DNA of 64,000 bases from Fodinibacter sp963730365 (GCA_963730365.1 CAVSRM010000009.1:1-64000), one strand, 5' to 3'. Shown: positions 8,024 to 17,579, numbered from the stretch's first letter. Notes: generated from the letters alone by a model not told the origin. Made by a program: numbers and translations.

Positions 8024-8800
8024 GTGATCCTCGACGACTTCGGGCTCGACGCCTTCTCGCTCGAGGGCCGATCCGCCGTCGTCACCGGAGGCACGACTGG
8101 CCTCGGGAAGGCCATGTCGGTGGCCCTGGCCCGGGCCGGTGCCGACGTCCTCGTCGCCGCGCTGACCCCGGATGACGGCAGTACGCAACGACGCGTCGAG
8201 GAGGCCGGCCGCCGGTGGAGGTCGATCGAGACCGACGTGACCGCGCCGGGAGAGCCGGAGCGAATCGTCGAGGAGTGCCGCGCAGCCTTCGGGAGCGTCG
8301 ACATCCTCGTCAACTCCGCGGGTACCTGCCTCGTCGCCGATGTCGAGGACTTCGGACGGGAGCAGTGGGACCCCATGGTCGCGGTCAACCTCACGGCCGC
8401 CTTCGACCTCTCGCGTGCCGCCGCCGCGGTCATGCTCGAGTCGGGCCACGGCAAGATCATCAACGTGGCCAGCCTCTTCTCCTTCCTCGGTGGGCTCGGC
8501 TCGCCCGCCTACGCCGCGACCAAGGCCGGGATCGCCGGGTTCACGCGCGCCTACTGCGACGAGCTGGGGCACCGCAACATCCAGGTCAACGCCATCGCGC
8601 CCGGCTACATGGCGACCGCACTGACCGCCAGGGCCCGCGCCGACGAGGAGGCCTCCAGGCGCATCGTCGAGCACATCCCCGCCGGCCGCTGGGGCGACCC
8701 CGCCGACCTCATGGGCGCCGTCGTCTTCCTCGCCAGCCGGGCGTCGGACTACGTCAACGGCCACCTTCTCGTCGTCGACGGTGGCTACCTCGTCCGCTGA
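8024..8800 (+). CDS. SDR oxidoreductase (KduD/gluconate dehydrogenase-like)
   Basis: A 258-residue short-chain dehydrogenase. The NAD(P)-binding motif is VVTGGTTGLGKAM, the NSAG block is ILVNSAG, and the catalytic residues are Ser in NVASLFSF and the YxxxK motif YAATK. The C-terminal block ASDYVNGHLLVVDGGYLVR is typical of the family. The closest type is KduD-like 2-deoxy-D-gluconate 3-dehydrogenase. The start is GTG 8024. It is followed by an FAD oxidase and a carbohydrate kinase, so it probably oxidises a sugar, sugar acid or polyol in a small catabolic operon. The real substrate cannot be read from sequence. Confidence 0.8.
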   Translation: MILDDFGLDAFSLEGRSAVVTGGTTGLGKAMSVALARAGADVLVAALTPDDGSTQRRVEEAGRRWRSIETDVTAPGEPERIVEECRAAFGSVDILVNSAGTCLVADVEDFGREQWDPMVAVNLTAAFDLSRAAAAVMLESGHGKIINVASLFSFLGGLGSPAYAATKAGIAGFTRAYCDELGHRNIQVNAIAPGYMATALTARARADEEASRRIVEHIPAGRWGDPADLMGAVVFLASRASDYVNGHLLVVDGGYLVR

Positions 8801-8837
8801 CCTTCGTCCGCTGACCCCCGACCGTAAGGAACCCACC

Positions 8838-10337
8838 GTGACCGCCTCCCGATCGTCCCTGTCCCGGGCCGAGATCGTGGACCGCCTGACCGACCTCCTG
8901 GGTGCTGACCGCGTGGACACCGACGCCGACCGGCTGCGGGCAGCTTCGGTCGACCGGTACAAGAAGTACGCCGCCGCTCACGGGATGCTCGACGGCCCCT
9001 TCCCCGCCGCGATCGCTCGGCCGGCGACGGTCGAACAGGTGGCGGCCGTGCTGCGGTTCGCCGACGAGGAGCTCGTCAACATCGTGCCGCGCTCCGGTGG
9101 GACCGCCACCGAGGGCGGACTGGAGACGGTCGTCGAGGACTCCGTCGTCCTCGACGGCTCGGGCCTGGACGCCATTCTCGACATCGACCCCGTCGACATG
9201 ATGGCCACCGTGCAGTCCGGGGTCCCCCTGCAGGCGCTCGAGGACGCGGTGCGCGAGCTCGGGCTGACCACGGGCCACTCACCGCAGTCCCGCCCGCTGG
9301 CCCAGCTGGGCGGGCTCGTGGCAACGCGGTCCATCGGGCAGCTGTCGACCCTGTACGGCGGTATCGAGGACCTCGTCGTCGGGTGCGAGGCCGTGCTCCC
9401 CGGCGGCACCGTGACCCGCATCAAGCCCGTCCCGCGCCGGGCTGCCGGGCCGGACGTGCGGCACGTCGTCATCGGCAACGAGGGGGCGCTGTGCTTCATC
9501 ACCGAGGTCACCGTGATGCTCTTCCCCTTCCGGCCCGAGACCTGCCGGTACCTCGGCTACCTCGTCGACGACTTCGGGGCCGGCATCGAGGGGCTGCGGC
9601 GGATCGTCACCGACGGGTACCGGCCGTCGGTGTGCCGGGTGTACTCGCCGCAGGACGCCACACAGCACTTCGGTGACCTCACCGAGGGACGCACCCTCGT
9701 CGTGTTCGTGGCGGAGGGGCCCGAACGGCTCGCCGCGGCGACGGCCGAGGCGATCGAGGAACTGTTCGACGGGGTCCAGCCCGTGGACCCGAGCGCGATC
9801 GAAGCCTGGTTCACGGACCTCAACTGGGGTCCGGAGCGCCTCGTGGCCGAGCGCGAGGACATGCTGCGGCGCCCGCACCTCGGGTACACGACGGAGGTCT
9901 CGTGCTCGTGGTCGCGGGCCGCGGGCCTCTACGACGCCGTGACGGCCCGGCTGGAGCGGGAGTTTCCGCGGTTCGCGGACATCACGATGCTCGGTGCGCA
10001 CTCCTCGCACAGCTACCAGACGGGGACGAACCTCTACTTCGTGTACGACTACGACGTGCGGTGCGACCCGCAGGAGGAGCTCGCCACGTACCACGTCCCG
10101 ATCAACTCGATCGTCGTCGAGGAGGCGCTGCGGTCCGGGGGCTCGATGGTGCACCACCACGGCATCGGCAAGTACCGGACCCCGTGGGTCCACGAGGAGC
10201 ACGGCTCGGCCTATGTACTCCTCGAGGGGCTGAAGCAGTCCTTCGACCCCAACGGCGTCATGAACGCCGGCACGATAATCCCCCTGGACGGGTTCACCGA
10301 CCCGTTCGACGGCATCCCCCCGCGCGAGGAGGCGTGA
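8838..10337 (+). CDS. FAD-binding oxidase (GlcD/alkyl-DHAP synthase type)
   Basis: A 499-residue flavoprotein of the FAD-linked oxidase C-type family. The PCMH FAD-binding domain contains IVPRSGGTATEGGLE and a second flavin segment LGGLVATRSIGQLSTLYG; the C-terminal substrate domain ends with NPNG-type FDPNGVMNAGTI. HHHGIG matches the histidine motif of alkyl-DHAP synthase-like proteins. GTG 8838 follows AAGGA. It overlaps the downstream kinase by 4 bases (GTGA), so they are cotranslated. It likely oxidises a hydroxy acid or polyol produced in the same pathway as the SDR and kinase. Confidence 0.8.
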   Translation: MTASRSSLSRAEIVDRLTDLLGADRVDTDADRLRAASVDRYKKYAAAHGMLDGPFPAAIARPATVEQVAAVLRFADEELVNIVPRSGGTATEGGLETVVEDSVVLDGSGLDAILDIDPVDMMATVQSGVPLQALEDAVRELGLTTGHSPQSRPLAQLGGLVATRSIGQLSTLYGGIEDLVVGCEAVLPGGTVTRIKPVPRRAAGPDVRHVVIGNEGALCFITEVTVMLFPFRPETCRYLGYLVDDFGAGIEGLRRIVTDGYRPSVCRVYSPQDATQHFGDLTEGRTLVVFVAEGPERLAAATAEAIEELFDGVQPVDPSAIEAWFTDLNWGPERLVAEREDMLRRPHLGYTTEVSCSWSRAAGLYDAVTARLEREFPRFADITMLGAHSSHSYQTGTNLYFVYDYDVRCDPQEELATYHVPINSIVVEEALRSGGSMVHHHGIGKYRTPWVHEEHGSAYVLLEGLKQSFDPNGVMNAGTIIPLDGFTDPFDGIPPREEA

Positions 10338-11776
10338 GCCCGAGGTACGTCCTGGCGGTCGACAACGGCACCCAGAGCACCAAGGTTCACGTCGTCGACG
10401 ACGCCGGGACGGTCCACGCCAGTGCCCAGCGACCGCTGAGAGCCACGGAGTCACCGCGTGAGGGCTGGGTCGTGCACCCCGACGACGACCTGTGGGACTC
10501 GGTCGGCGCCGCCTGCCGGGAGGCCCTCGAGGCGTTCGCCGGGTCCCCGGGCGACATCGAGGCGGTGGGGCTGTGCACGATCCGCTACTGCCGGGCGCTG
10601 CTGCGGGCCGACGGAACCCTCGCCGAGCCGGTGCTCAGCTGGATGGATGAGCGGGTCTCGCGCCCACACGAGGACCGCCAGGATGTCGCATGGGTGACGA
10701 CGTCGTCCGGCTACCTCACCCATCGGCTCACCGGGCGGTTCCGGGACTCGGCCGCGAACTGTCGCGGACCCTGGCCGGTGGACATGGGGACGATCAACTG
10801 GTCCGGGGACGCCGCGGCCTACACCGCCACGGGGATGCCGCGGGAGAAGCTCTTCGAGCTGGTCCAGCCGGGTGACCTGCTGGGCACCGTGAGCCGCGAC
10901 GCTGCGGTGGTGACGGGGCTCCCCGAAGGGGTCCCGGTCTACGCCACCGCGAACGACAAGGCGGTCGAGGCCCTGGGCGCGGGGGTGGACGGCGCGACGG
11001 TGCTGCTCTCCCTCGGCACCTACATCGCGGCGATGACGGCCGGTGCGGGACCGCCGGGCGACGACGACGCGGTGTGGGTGAACTTCGCGGCCGAGCCGGG
11101 CCGCTACCTCTACGAGAGCAACGGCATCCGGCGCGGCATGTGGACGGTGTCGTGGGCCGCCGACCTCGTGTACCCCCGCGAGTGCAGGACGCCCGAACGT
11201 CCGGCGGAGGACGTGCTCGGCGCGGAGGCCGAGGCGGCCCCGGCGGGGTGTGGCGGGCTCATGGCCGTCCTCGACTGGCTCGCCCCTCCAGAGGCCGCGT
11301 TCCGGCGCGGCGCGCTGCTCGGGTTCGACGGCAGCCAACGCCGCGGCCACGTGTTCCGCGCCGTGCTCGAGGGGATCGCCCTGACCATGGCCGACCACGT
11401 CGAGGCGATGGAGCGCGCGCTGGGGCGCGACCCGGGGACGGTCGTCGTCAGCGGGGGAGGGGCCAAGTCCGACCTCATGCTCCAGGTCCTTGCCGACGTC
11501 CTCTCCCGGCCGGTCCGCCGCACCGGCCTCGACGACGCCGCCGGGCTCGGTGCCGCGATCTGCGCGTGCGTCGGTCACGGGATCCATCCCGACGTCGACA
11601 CCGCGAGGCGGGCCATGGTCCGCCCCGGCGCCACCGTCGACCCCGACCCGGCCGGGGTCGAGGCCTACGCCGCGGTGCGGCGTCGGCACCGGATGGCACG
11701 GCGGGAAACCGAGCGCCTGGCCGCCGCGCTCGCGGCCCTGGACGACCCCTCGGCGGCAGCATCGGGGTCTGGGTGA
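10334..11776 (+). CDS. FGGY-family carbohydrate kinase
   Basis: A 480-residue sugar kinase with the actin-like ATPase fold. The phosphate-1 motif is VLAVDNGTQSTK at the N terminus, and the adenosine/phosphate-2 region is VVVSGGGAKSDLMLQVLADV, followed by AAGLGAAI. FGGY kinases phosphorylate xylulose, ribulose, glycerol, erythritol and related compounds. The start is GTG 10334 inside the stop of the preceding gene, with GAGGAGG immediately upstream. No transporter or regulator lies in the operon, so the sugar must enter by a system encoded elsewhere. Confidence 0.85.
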   Translation: MSPRYVLAVDNGTQSTKVHVVDDAGTVHASAQRPLRATESPREGWVVHPDDDLWDSVGAACREALEAFAGSPGDIEAVGLCTIRYCRALLRADGTLAEPVLSWMDERVSRPHEDRQDVAWVTTSSGYLTHRLTGRFRDSAANCRGPWPVDMGTINWSGDAAAYTATGMPREKLFELVQPGDLLGTVSRDAAVVTGLPEGVPVYATANDKAVEALGAGVDGATVLLSLGTYIAAMTAGAGPPGDDDAVWVNFAAEPGRYLYESNGIRRGMWTVSWAADLVYPRECRTPERPAEDVLGAEAEAAPAGCGGLMAVLDWLAPPEAAFRRGALLGFDGSQRRGHVFRAVLEGIALTMADHVEAMERALGRDPGTVVVSGGGAKSDLMLQVLADVLSRPVRRTGLDDAAGLGAAICACVGHGIHPDVDTARRAMVRPGATVDPDPAGVEAYAAVRRRHRMARRETERLAAALAALDDPSAAASGSG

Positions 11777-11941
11777 GTGGAACCCACGGGCTGGCGGCGC
11801 CGTCCGGTTGGGACTGCATGCACGCGCCGCACGCCCCACCCGAGCGAGCATCGGGTGTCGCGTATCAAACCGCCTGCCGCTGACTCCTGACGGTGGCGAC
11901 GCACAGGGCGTCGGCGAGACACCATCCGGGGGGACTGCACC

Positions 11942-13330
11942 ATGAAACGACCAACACGAGGAGTGGGACGGGCGAAGCTCGCCGTCCTGGGAGCCATCGC
12001 ACTCAGTGCGACGTTGTCGGCGACGGCCGGAGCGACGGCCGGAGCGGCGGCCGGCGCGGCAGACGGCGGCATCGACGGGGGCGGAACCGGGCTGCAGCGC
12101 GAGTCACAGAGCCTCGCTCCGAGAGGGGACACCAAGACCTCCGCGGGCGAGCAGGGACGGACTGCGACCGATGCCGGAAAGGACGCCCTGGCTGCCACCA
12201 TCGACGCGTACCTGCGCGTGGATCCCAAGCTCACGCCCGAGCAGGCGAAGGCCGCGGCGCAGGGCCAGGACGCCCGCAAGGAGCTGTGGGACGCCGTCAT
12301 CGCCAAGAACGTCCATGCCTTCGGCGGGGCCTGGTTCGACCCTCGCAAGAACACCCTGCACGTCAACGCGACCGACGAGAGCTTCGCCAAGGCGGTGCTC
12401 GAGGAGGCCGGCGCGGCACGCCTGGACGTGAGCACGCACCTCGTCGCGTACTCCTTCGATGAGCTCGATGAGGTGGCAGGGGCGCTGCGCTCAGGCAAGG
12501 GCGAGCTGGGCGAAGCCGCCGATGGCCGTGTCGGCCTGGACGTCCCGACCAACCAGGTCGTCGTGCAGGTGCCGTCCGCGGAGGTGGAGAAGGCACAGAA
12601 GCTGGCGCCCCGGAACGTCCGGGTGGAGGCGGCGACGAAGCAGAGTGTCGAGGCCGACGCGTGCACCGACCGGAACAGCTGCCCCGATGCCGTGCGCGCC
12701 GGCTCCATCATGTGGAAGAGCTCAGTCGGGAACGACTGGTGCTCCGTGGGAGCGACTGCGCTGTCGTCCACGACCAACCGCCGCTACGTGCTGACTGCCG
12801 GTCACTGCGTCGGCGCCAACGGCGAGAGCTGGGGCACGGCCAACCGCACCGTCGGCACCCGGTGGGCGCAGCGGAACTCGGGCGACGTCGACGTCGCGAC
12901 CATCTGGGTGCGCAACTGGCCCTTCTCGGCCCAGTCCAACGGTGACGTCTGGGCCCAGTGGCAGTCGGACCGCGCCGTCGACATGGACGGGGTCGCCCCG
13001 ACGCAGTCCTGGATCTGGGTGGGCGACACCGTGTGCCTCGCGGCCAACTACACCGACCCGGATGCCGTCGGCAACCGTTGCGGTGTCGTGGGCGCCAACT
13101 CCGACGCCAGCGTGCGAGGCATGACCCGGGTCGACGGTGTCGACGCGTGCGGCGGCGACTCCGGCGGCGGCTGGTACTGGCTCACCAGCGGCGGCAGCCG
13201 CTGGGGCTATGGCGTCCACAGCCGGTCGGACACGGGCTGCAACGGCAGCTCCGGTGGCGACACCTCGTGGTTCACCACGCTGCCCCGGGTGAAGGGCTGG
13301 ATCCCGTCGCTGGGCTTCGAGACCCAGTGA
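11942..13330 (+). CDS. secreted trypsin-fold serine protease with pro-region
   Basis: A 462-residue exported protease. A basic, Ala/Gly-rich signal peptide (residues 1-40, containing a short ATAGA repeat) is followed by a propeptide of about 200 residues resembling the foldase pro-regions of streptogrisin/alpha-lytic enzymes. The S1-type catalytic domain has His288 in LTAGHC, Asp317 in GDVDVAT and Ser407 in CGGDSGGGW, with several cysteines for disulfides. A GGGGGG purine tract lies 10 bases before ATG 11942. It should be secreted and self-processed. A strong hairpin at 13364-13396 ends the unit. Confidence 0.85.
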   Translation: MKRPTRGVGRAKLAVLGAIALSATLSATAGATAGAAAGAADGGIDGGGTGLQRESQSLAPRGDTKTSAGEQGRTATDAGKDALAATIDAYLRVDPKLTPEQAKAAAQGQDARKELWDAVIAKNVHAFGGAWFDPRKNTLHVNATDESFAKAVLEEAGAARLDVSTHLVAYSFDELDEVAGALRSGKGELGEAADGRVGLDVPTNQVVVQVPSAEVEKAQKLAPRNVRVEAATKQSVEADACTDRNSCPDAVRAGSIMWKSSVGNDWCSVGATALSSTTNRRYVLTAGHCVGANGESWGTANRTVGTRWAQRNSGDVDVATIWVRNWPFSAQSNGDVWAQWQSDRAVDMDGVAPTQSWIWVGDTVCLAANYTDPDAVGNRCGVVGANSDASVRGMTRVDGVDACGGDSGGGWYWLTSGGSRWGYGVHSRSDTGCNGSSGGDTSWFTTLPRVKGWIPSLGFETQ

Positions 13331-13363
13331 CGCGCTGACTGACGGTCGCCCGACCTGCAGGAA

Positions 13364-13396
13364 TACCGCGCCCCGCCGTCTCGGTGGGGCGCGGTA
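13364..13396 (+). terminator. strong hairpin after protease gene
   Basis: The 11-bp arms TACCGCGCCCC (13364-13374) and GGGGCGCGGTA (13386-13396) are perfectly complementary around an 11-nt loop. The hairpin lies 34 bp after the protease stop and before the next gene. There is no U-tract, as usual for high-GC actinobacterial terminators. Confidence 0.6.
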
Positions 13397-13424
13397 CTCT
13401 CCAGCGGAGAGAGGCGGTGCCGCA

Positions 13425-13757
13425 ATGGAATCCTTTTCGATCGGCAACTGGGTCGATGAGGCCCTCGACCAGGCGCGCCAGGAGTCGAGTGGCAGATCAG
13501 CACTGACGATCCATGGGGGCCACGACCGCGCGCTGCGTGAGACCGTCATCGCCCTGGTGGCCGGGCAGGGACTGGCCGAGCACGACAGCCCGGGCGAGGC
13601 GACCCTGCAGGTGCTCCGGGGCAGGGTGCGGCTGACCAGCGGCGACCAGCGGTGGGACGGCACGGCCGGTGACCACGTCATCATCCCGCCCGCCCGGCAC
13701 TCCCTCACGGCGCTCGAGGACGCCGCCGTCCTCCTGACCGTCGTCAAGGTGCCGTGA
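13425..13757 (+). CDS. small cupin-domain protein
   Basis: A 110-residue single-domain cupin. The region from VIALVAGQGLAEHDSPGEA to GDHVIIPPARHSLTA forms the two conserved cupin motifs, with His in HDSP and in PPARHS. Small actinobacterial cupins of this form bind a metal, but most are uncharacterised. AGAGAGG precedes the ATG. The stop overlaps the start of the next small gene (GTGA), suggesting co-expression. Confidence 0.75.
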   Translation: MESFSIGNWVDEALDQARQESSGRSALTIHGGHDRALRETVIALVAGQGLAEHDSPGEATLQVLRGRVRLTSGDQRWDGTAGDHVIIPPARHSLTALEDAAVLLTVVKVP

Positions 13758-13981
13758 CCACGGAGCCGGGAGCGAGGGGCGGCGAACCGTCGGAGGACGT
13801 GCAGCGGGTCACCCGGTGGGAGGTCTCCGGAGGGATCTGGCAGGTTCTGGCCCGCAGCGACGAGCGGGTCACGGTCGGCCTCTACAGGTGCGACGCCGGC
13901 GAGGAGGTCGACCGCTTCTCCTCGAGCGACCCGGCCCTGCTCGCGCACCTGGCCGACCGCACGCGCTCCGACGAGGCCTGA
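13754..13981 (+). CDS. hypothetical protein, 75 aa
   Basis: A small acidic soluble protein translated from GTG 13754, overlapping the cupin gene by 4 bases. The central region is beta-rich (WEVSGGIWQVLARSDERVTV). No family is recognised. Coupling to the cupin gene suggests a shared process. Confidence 0.5.
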   Translation: MTTEPGARGGEPSEDVQRVTRWEVSGGIWQVLARSDERVTVGLYRCDAGEEVDRFSSSDPALLAHLADRTRSDEA

Positions 13982-14087
13982 GTCGCCGCGAGCGGAGCAC
14001 CCGACCGACTCCGGTTCTTCGGTAGTCAGCCTCGAGGGCGTGGGCCGGCCGGGGGAGCGAGTGCCCACCCGCGGGACGCGTCCTGGC

Positions 14088-14795
14088 CTACTCATCCCCG
14101 CGGAGGGTGAAGGAGCGCAGCCGCTCGCCGGTGAACCACACCGACGCCACGGTGACGAGGAGAGCCGCGGCCACGGAGTACGCGAGTCCGGTGCCCGCGT
14201 CCTCGACGAGCGGGCTGACCTCGGCGGCCACCCCACGGCCCCAGGCGCCGACCGACAGCCAGCGCACCCCCACGAAGATCGAGCCGAGCACGCCCTCCCA
14301 CAGCAGCGTGTAGAGCAGCCCGACGACGACGGCGTTGCGGGTGAGCGCAGCCAGTGCGAGGAACAGCGCGGCGTACACCGTGCCGGCGACCGCGGCGCCG
14401 ACGCCGAGGGCGATCGCGCGCCGGGGCTCGGAGGCATCGAGCACCAGGCCCACGACGACGAGCGGGAGCGCCCCGAGGAGCATGGTGGTGGCCCACGCAG
14501 CGGCGAACTTGCTCACCGCCACGACGTGCCGGCTGACCGGCTTGGCGAGCAGGTAGACGATCGAGCCGTCGTCGACCTCGGGACCGAGCACCGCCGTCGA
14601 CGCGAGCAGCGCCACGAGCGGCAGGGCGAGAGTGAAGCCCAGCCCCACCGTCGGGTCGAAGCCCACGTCATCCTCGGTCAGCAGCCGGACGATGACTGCC
14701 AGCACGAGGAGCGCGGCCGGGATGAGGACGAGGACCAGTCCGCGTCGGCGGCCGCCGACGGCCTGCACGGAGAGGCGGACGATGGTGCGGTTCAC
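14088..14795 (-). CDS. ABC transporter permease (ABC-2 type)
   Basis: A 235-residue integral membrane protein with about six helices. It has the ABC-2 pattern: an extracytoplasmic loop after the first helix, then a conserved VDDGSIVYLLAKPVSRHVV segment facing the ATPase. It is the last of a four-gene minus-strand operon (ATPase, permease, ATPase, permease) running from 17579 to 14088. The two modules probably form one or two exporters, for example for a lipid, peptide or antibiotic. Substrate unknown. Confidence 0.8.
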   Translation of the reverse strand: MNRTIVRLSVQAVGGRRRGLVLVLIPAALLVLAVIVRLLTEDDVGFDPTVGLGFTLALPLVALLASTAVLGPEVDDGSIVYLLAKPVSRHVVAVSKFAAAWATTMLLGALPLVVVGLVLDASEPRRAIALGVGAAVAGTVYAALFLALAALTRNAVVVGLLYTLLWEGVLGSIFVGVRWLSVGAWGRGVAAEVSPLVEDAGTGLAYSVAAALLVTVASVWFTGERLRSFTLRGDE

Positions 14796-14798
14796 CGC

Positions 14799-15713
14799 TC
14801 AGCCCTCCACCAGGTAGGCGAAGACGCTCTCGAGGGAGTCGTCGGTCGGGGCGAGCTCGAGGATGCGGATGCCGTGCTCCCGCGCGACCCTGGGGAGGCG
14901 CACGGCGAAGCTGCCGAAGTCGGACACCGAGACGTCGACGCCGGCATCCGGTCGCAGGGAGACCGCCACCACCGACGGCTCGGCGATGAGGTGGGCCGCG
15001 AGCCGCCGGTCGTCATCGGCCTGCACGACGTACTGCACCGGGCGGTCGGTCATGAGCCGCCGGATCTCCCCGAACTCCCCGGATGCCGCGTGCCGTCCCG
15101 ACACGACGACCTCGATCTGCCGGGCCACCTGCTCGACCTCCTCGAGGATGTGCGAGCTGAACAGCACGGTGCGCCCCTCGGCGCCCATCCGCCGCAGCAG
15201 GGCCATGAGGTGCAGCCGCTGGCGGGGGTCGACCCCGTTGAACGGCTCGTCGAGCAGGAGCACGGCCGGGTCGTGGACGAGGGCCGAGGCGAGCTTGACG
15301 CGCTGGCGCATCCCCTTGGAGTACGTGCCGATCCGGCGGGCGGCCGGCTCGACCATCTCGACGACCTCGAGGGCCCGGTCGGTGGCCGCCCCGGGGTGCT
15401 CCAGGCCCTGCAGCTCGGCGTTGGCGAGCACGAACTGCCGCCCCGTGAGGTAGTCGAAGCTCAGCTCGCGCTCGGGGACGAGCCCGATCGACCGGTAGGC
15501 GTCGGTGCGGCGCCACACCGGCTGGCCGTCGAGGGTGACGGTGCCGGCCGAGGGGGCGAGGAAGCCGGACATCAGGGCGATGAGCGTGGTCTTGCCCGCG
15601 CCGTTGGGGCCCAGCAGGCCGGTGATTCCGGGGCGCACGGTCAGCGAGATGCCGTTGACGGCCACGACGTTGCCGTACCAGCGCGACGCCTGGTCGAGCC
15701 TGAGCACGCTCAT
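14799..15713 (-). CDS. ABC transporter ATP-binding protein
   Basis: A 304-residue ATPase of the ABC-2/DrrA type. Walker A is GPNGAGKTT, the signature is a variant, YSKGMRQRVKLA, Walker B is AVLLLDEPFNGVDP, and the switch His is in SSHILEEVE. The C-terminal extension of about 90 residues is typical of drug- and lipid-export ATPases. The start is ATG 15713, which overlaps the end of the upstream permease gene by 4 bases. It pairs with the permease at 14088-14795, 3 bases downstream. Confidence 0.85.
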   Translation of the reverse strand: MSVLRLDQASRWYGNVVAVNGISLTVRPGITGLLGPNGAGKTTLIALMSGFLAPSAGTVTLDGQPVWRRTDAYRSIGLVPERELSFDYLTGRQFVLANAELQGLEHPGAATDRALEVVEMVEPAARRIGTYSKGMRQRVKLASALVHDPAVLLLDEPFNGVDPRQRLHLMALLRRMGAEGRTVLFSSHILEEVEQVARQIEVVVSGRHAASGEFGEIRRLMTDRPVQYVVQADDDRRLAAHLIAEPSVVAVSLRPDAGVDVSVSDFGSFAVRLPRVAREHGIRILELAPTDDSLESVFAYLVEG

Positions 15714-16606
15714 GAGGTCGCCTCCCGCCGGTAGCGCCACACGAGGGCGGCCAGGCACGCCGCGGACAGCCCGACGAGCACGCCCAGGTAGGCGAGCTCC
15801 ATTCCGGTCGTCGACGGCGGGGTCAGTGCCTCGGTGTCGCTCCACGAGGCCATCAGCCCGCGGTAGAGCGAGTACGGCGAGAACAGGCCGGCGACCTCCC
15901 CGACCCGGGGCCGGCCCTCGTCGGAACTGATCCCCTGGATGGCCGTGACGACCCCGTTGGCGATGACGAGCAGCGCGATGGTGGCGACGACGGCGAAACC
16001 GCGGCGGGTCGACCACGACGCGATGAGGCCGGCCACCCCGGTCAGCGCGAGGGCGAGCAGCACGGCGAGCCCGAGCGCGACCCCCGCGGCCCGGGTCTGC
16101 TCCGAGACGTCGAGCTCGGTGAGCAGCGCCACCGCGTAGAGGATGACGATCGGCAGCACGAGGAACACGAGCGTGGCCCCGAGCAGCGACACCCACCGGG
16201 CCACGGCGTAGGTGTCGGAGCGCAGGGGCCTCGCGAGGTAGAGGGCGATGGTGCCGTGGCGCAGGTCGCGGGAGAACAGCACCGGTGCCTGGGAGGCCAC
16301 GAACACCCCGAGCAGCACCTGGGTCGTCGACGCGTACTCGGCGTAGCCGATCGGCAGACGGTCGAGGCCGACGAAGGCCAGCACGCCGCCGACGATGATC
16401 GCCGGCAGGAGGTTCAGCACCAGCAGGATGAACGGCAGCACCTTCGACCGCCCCGAGCGACCCAGGCCGAAGGCGTTGCGGAAGCCGGTGACGGTGAGCG
16501 CGCGGGCGATCGCCCCGGACCCGAGCCGCGGGCCCGTGTAGGGCCGGTAGCCGAGGTCGTGGATGACGCTTCCGCCCTGGGGCGTCTCCGTTGAGGGATC
16601 AGTCAT
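15710..16606 (-). CDS. ABC transporter permease (ABC-2 type)
   Basis: A 298-residue membrane protein. A soluble N-terminal segment contains LGYRPYTGPRLG, common in actinobacterial ABC-2 permeases next to this ATPase type, followed by about six helices. The SRDLRHGTIALYLARPL loop is the likely ATPase coupling element and mirrors the one in the paralogous permease at 14088. It overlaps both neighbouring ATPase genes, so all four genes are one operon. Confidence 0.8.
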   Translation of the reverse strand: MTDPSTETPQGGSVIHDLGYRPYTGPRLGSGAIARALTVTGFRNAFGLGRSGRSKVLPFILLVLNLLPAIIVGGVLAFVGLDRLPIGYAEYASTTQVLLGVFVASQAPVLFSRDLRHGTIALYLARPLRSDTYAVARWVSLLGATLVFLVLPIVILYAVALLTELDVSEQTRAAGVALGLAVLLALALTGVAGLIASWSTRRGFAVVATIALLVIANGVVTAIQGISSDEGRPRVGEVAGLFSPYSLYRGLMASWSDTEALTPPSTTGMELAYLGVLVGLSAACLAALVWRYRREATS

Positions 16607-17579
16607 GCGCCCTCCCCTCCGAGACCTGGCGGCCGCCGACCTCGGTGACGTCTGTGTCGCCGGGCACGGCGGTGTCGGCGAAGACGTCCTCCAGGTGGCG
16701 GTGGTCGACCTGGAGGCGCACGAGCCCCACGCCGAGGTCGCTCGCCGTGTCGCGGATGAGGTCGCGCACGTCCACCGGCCGCTCGGCGGCGTCGACGATG
16801 AGCATCGTGCCCCGCGACCTCACGACGACGCCCGCGCTCGTGAGCGCTTCCGCCATCCGCGACTGTGCGTCCTCGCCCAGGACCTCGACGAGGAGGGACC
16901 CTGTGGCGTCGAGGAACTCGTCGGTGCGGGAGGCCCGCAGCAGGCGACCGCCGTCGAGGACGACGACGTGGTCGCTCACCCGCTCGAGCTCGCCGAGGAG
17001 GTGCGAGGTGACGATCACGGCGATGCCGAAGTCCCGGCCGATCCGCTGGACGAGCCCGAGCATCTCGTCGCGCGCAGCAGGGTCCAGGCCGTTGGTCGGT
17101 TCGTCAAGGAGGACGAGGCGCGGGTCGTGGGCGAGAGCCTGGGCGAGCTTGGCCTTCTGCTTCATGCCCGTGGAGTAGCCGCCCATCGGCCGGTACCTCT
17201 CCTCGGCCAGCCCGACGTGGCGCAGCACCTCGGCGGCGCGCTCGCGCGCGGCGACGCGGGGGAGCCCGGACATCGTCGCCATGTGGACGACGAAGTCGCT
17301 GGCGCTGACGTCCGGTGGCAGGCAGTCGTGTTCGGGGAGGTAGCCCACGCCGGCCCGGACGGCCTCGCCGTCGGTGACGACGTCGTGGCCGAGCACCTCG
17401 GCCCGGCCGCTGGTCGCCGGCACGAGGCCGAGGAGGATCTTCAACAGCGTCGACTTGCCCGCCCCGTTGGCCCCGACGAGCCCCGTCGTCCCCTCGCCGA
17501 CCTCGAGGGTGAGGGAGTCGAGGGCGAGCACGGCGCCATAGTCCTTGGTGAGGTCCTCGACCCGTACGACCGGCTCCAC
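16599..17579 (-). CDS. ABC transporter ATP-binding protein
   Basis: A 326-residue ATPase and the first gene of the operon. Walker A is GANGAGKST, the signature STGMKQKAKLA, Walker B LVLLDEPTNGLDP, and the switch His is in TSHLLGELE. It has a C-terminal regulatory extension like its partner at 14799. Two ATPase-permease pairs in overlapping order suggest a duplicated exporter that may work as a heteromer. The start at ATG 17579 lies in a short divergent spacer with the lipoprotein hydrolase gene at 17677. Confidence 0.85.
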   Translation of the reverse strand: MEPVVRVEDLTKDYGAVLALDSLTLEVGEGTTGLVGANGAGKSTLLKILLGLVPATSGRAEVLGHDVVTDGEAVRAGVGYLPEHDCLPPDVSASDFVVHMATMSGLPRVAARERAAEVLRHVGLAEERYRPMGGYSTGMKQKAKLAQALAHDPRLVLLDEPTNGLDPAARDEMLGLVQRIGRDFGIAVIVTSHLLGELERVSDHVVVLDGGRLLRASRTDEFLDATGSLLVEVLGEDAQSRMAEALTSAGVVVRSRGTMLIVDAAERPVDVRDLIRDTASDLGVGLVRLQVDHRHLEDVFADTAVPGDTDVTEVGGRQVSEGRAHD

